Part shown: positions 5,883 through 7,070 of the stretch, piece after piece
Layout: each line of letters starts with the position of its first letter
Position numbering within the stretch: position 1 is the first letter of the stretch
Assembly (NCBI GenBank): GCA_025922795.1
Contig: JAICHC010000143.1
Location: 1 to 7,070 of the forward strand
Reading direction: 5' to 3'
Origin: Candidatus Binatia bacterium
GTDB taxonomy: Bacteria; Desulfobacterota_B; Binatia; UBA9968
Length of the DNA: 7,070 nt
Made by a program: the position numbers and the translations under genes
The notes under the pieces: generated by a model
What the model was told of the DNA's origin: nothing
Database searches by the model: none
Seen by the model: only the letters and a program-made list of their open reading frames with translations

Positions 5883-6691
5883 TCGTATTTAATTCCTGTC
5901 GGCGCCTTGCCATGAATTTGCGTGTAGACCTCGGTAAAGGAATCGAGCTCGGGGTAATCGGGGCTCTTCCCCATCGTTCCGTCGGGCTTGACGACGTCGT
6001 GATAGTAGAGCGGGGTGACGATGCCGGTCTTCACCAGTTGCGGTTCGACGACGCCACGGTAGCCGGGAATGTTTTCATCGTGATACTGAATCTCGTTACG
6101 TTGCAAGGCCAAACGCGCGTCGTTGCTGCTGTTATATCCGGTGACGTAATCGTACTTGAGCCCAAGAACGTCGAAGGCGAGCCTGAACCGCAGATCCTTA
6201 TTGCTGTCGAAAGACAGGCCGCCGGCTCGAAAACGTTCCGCTTTTGCAATGTCGGTAGGCTTTTTGATCCCTGGTGGGACATCGGAGCGGATGTAGCAGA
6301 CGGTCACGCTTCCCACTGAAGCGATGAACGGCACCTTCATGAGGTCGGTCCGCAAGGATGAGCTCTTCATCATATGATGATTGTACGGCCCGGTAAAATA
6401 ACCCAAGGTGAGAGCGTCAGGTTTCGCCTTCTCGCCGAGAAAATTAATTCCCGTGACGCCGCCGGCACCCGACATATTTTGCACCACGATCAACGGATTG
6501 CCCGGAATATGGCGGGCGAGATGACGCGCGACGATTCGACCTTCGATATCGGTTGGACCGCCGGCGGAGAAGTTGATCAAGAAAGTTATGGTCTTTCCCT
6601 GATAAAACGCCTTTTCCGCAGCAAACGCGGGAGCGAAAACGAAAACCAAACCGAGCAGAAAAAACACAAATGCTCTTATTTGAACTTTCAT
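5876..6691 (-). CDS. TctC/Bug-type periplasmic solute-binding protein, N-terminal part (frameshifted)
   Basis: 271 residues ending early at a TGA (5876-5878). The N-terminus MKVQIRAFVFFLLGLVF is a Sec signal peptide with likely cleavage near PAFA-AEKAF (residue 24). The mature start FYQGKTITFLINFSAGGP (29-46), RIVARHLARHIPGNP (52-66), VVQNMSGAGG (69-78) and NFLGEKAKPDALTLG (83-97) are signatures of the tripartite tricarboxylate transporter receptor family (PF03401). Such proteins capture carboxylates in the periplasm and pass them to TctA/TctB, neither of which is here. The ATG at 6691 is preferred over an ATG at 6724 because AAAGGAGA sits 7 bases before it and the signal peptide then begins properly. 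After KYE (residue 270) a -1 shift would join this to the C-terminal frame. The gene starts 85 bases after the CoA-ligase stop, so it is probably in the same operon. Confidence 0.85.
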   Translation of the reverse strand: MKVQIRAFVFFLLGLVFVFAPAFAAEKAFYQGKTITFLINFSAGGPTDIEGRIVARHLARHIPGNPLIVVQNMSGAGGVTGINFLGEKAKPDALTLGYFTGPYNHHMMKSSSLRTDLMKVPFIASVGSVTVCYIRSDVPPGIKKPTDIAKAERFRAGGLSFDSNKDLRFRLAFDVLGLKYDYVTGYNSSNDARLALQRNEIQYHDENIPGYRGVVEPQLVKTGIVTPLYYHDVVKPDGTMGKSPDYPELDSFTEVYTQIHGKAPTGIKYEC

Positions 6692-6698
6692 GATCTTA

Positions 6699-6706
6699 TC
6701 TCCTTT
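6699..6706 (-). promoter_or_regulatory. Shine-Dalgarno site deciding the solute-binding-protein start
   Basis: AAAGGAGA on the minus strand, seven bases before the ATG at 6691. It selects that start over the in-frame ATG 33 bases upstream at 6724, which would add 11 residues in front of the signal peptide and has no comparable site. Confidence 0.75.
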
Positions 6707-6743
6707 CGGGTGTCCTGGCCTCACGTTTATAATCCGGACGAAC

Positions 6744-6757
6744 TGCCGTTCACGGCA
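6744..6757 (-). other. Small hairpin between CoA-ligase and solute-binding-protein genes
   Basis: TGCCG and CGGCA pair with a UGAA loop on the minus-strand RNA (5-bp stem, extendable by G-U pairs). It follows the CoA-ligase stop and precedes a TATAAA (minus-strand sense of 6726-6731). It could help processing or partly terminate, but there is no U-run. The TATAAA might be a -10 element, but no good -35 is found at 16-18 bases. Confidence 0.35.
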
Positions 6758-6776
6758 ACCCTTTGCCCTTGGCCGC

Positions 6777-7070
6777 TCAAAGCACTCCTAACCCCGCATC
6801 CGCGACAATCATTTCCTTCAGCTTCACTTTATCGACCTTGCCGATTTCCGTCAGCGGCAGCGACGAGCGGAATTCAACCGATTTTGGCACCTTGTAGCCG
6901 GAAAGCCGCTCCTTGCAGAACGCAATCAATGCCGCGGCATCGGGCTCGAAGCCGGGTTTGAGGACAACCACGGCTTTCACCGCTTCGCCCCAATCCGCGT
7001 CCGGCACGCCGATCACCGCGGCCGCCGCGACGCCCGGATGGCCGTAGATCACGCTCTCGATCTCAAGCGG
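6777..7070 (-). CDS. Acyl-CoA synthetase / AMP-dependent CoA ligase, C-terminal end
   Basis: The frame is open to the right window edge and gives 97 residues, so the large N-terminal adenylation domain lies outside. The fragment starts [14 protein letters not shown], which is the usual entry to the AMP-binding_C domain (PF13193). It continues [22 protein letters not shown] (19-40), [14 protein letters not shown] (54-67) and [14 protein letters not shown] (71-84). K78 in EIGKVDK is the A10-motif lysine needed for adenylate formation. The enzyme would convert a carboxylic acid, ATP and CoA to the acyl-CoA, and the domain is normal in length. Fatty, cinnamic, benzoic and other acid ligases share these motifs, so the substrate is undetermined. 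It is the first visible gene of the minus-strand catabolic-looking group. Confidence 0.9.
   Translation of the reverse strand, partial: PLEIESVIYGHPGVAAAAVIGVPDADWGEAVKAVVVLKPGFEPDAAALIAFCKERLSGYKVPKSVEFRSSLPLTEIGKVDKVKLKEMIVADAGLGVL

Noticed and set aside
5876..5895. Programmed -1 frameshifting at the solute-binding-protein junction
   Set aside because: No X-XXY-YYZ slippery sequence and no nearby stimulatory stem were found, so a simple base loss is more likely.

Overview
The window looks like ordinary bacterial chromosome of moderate-to-high GC from a free-living heterotroph, perhaps a soil or sediment proteobacterium or a deltaproteobacterium-like/uncultivated lineage. This is inferred from gene content (a TctC-type solute-binding protein, a CoA ligase, a crotonase, cupin and GlcG-like proteins) and from the Shine-Dalgarno sites. 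No rRNA, tRNA, phage, IS element or CRISPR array is visible, so the lineage cannot be fixed from this sequence alone.

Left part, mostly plus strand (1-2739). It opens with the last 32 codons of a GlcG/HbpS (DUF336)-like protein. A small minus-strand protein with two tandem TFIIB-type zinc ribbons follows (218-556). It is divergent from a two-gene plus-strand unit: a stand-alone two-CBS-domain protein (741-1169) and a 12-TM amino acid permease of the APC/cationic amino acid transporter type (1225-2739). The 55-nt gap suggests co-transcription, and the CBS protein may be a nucleotide-sensing regulator of the transporter (inference).

Right part, all minus strand (7070 down to 2881). In transcription order: the C-terminal end of an acyl-CoA synthetase (AMP-binding_C domain), a TctC/Bug-type periplasmic solute-binding protein split by an apparent -1 frameshift, an alpha/beta hydrolase, a single-domain cupin (COG3837-like), and a crotonase-family protein resembling hydroxycinnamoyl-CoA hydratase-lyase but lacking some of its signature residues. 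Together they suggest uptake, CoA activation and breakdown of a carboxylic, possibly aromatic, acid. The substrate cannot be read from the sequence, and no TctA/TctB membrane subunits lie in the window.

The most unusual non-coding structure is between the hydrolase and the cupin (4458-4578). Two blocks of 9-bp-periodic repeats face each other and form a long imperfect inverted repeat (29 of 34 positions, 41-nt loop) that fills the intercistronic spacer up to the hydrolase stop codon. A second, smaller hairpin-rich segment (3850-3920) resembles a degenerate dispersed intergenic repeat. I see no clear evidence for a new defence, mobile or biosynthetic system here.
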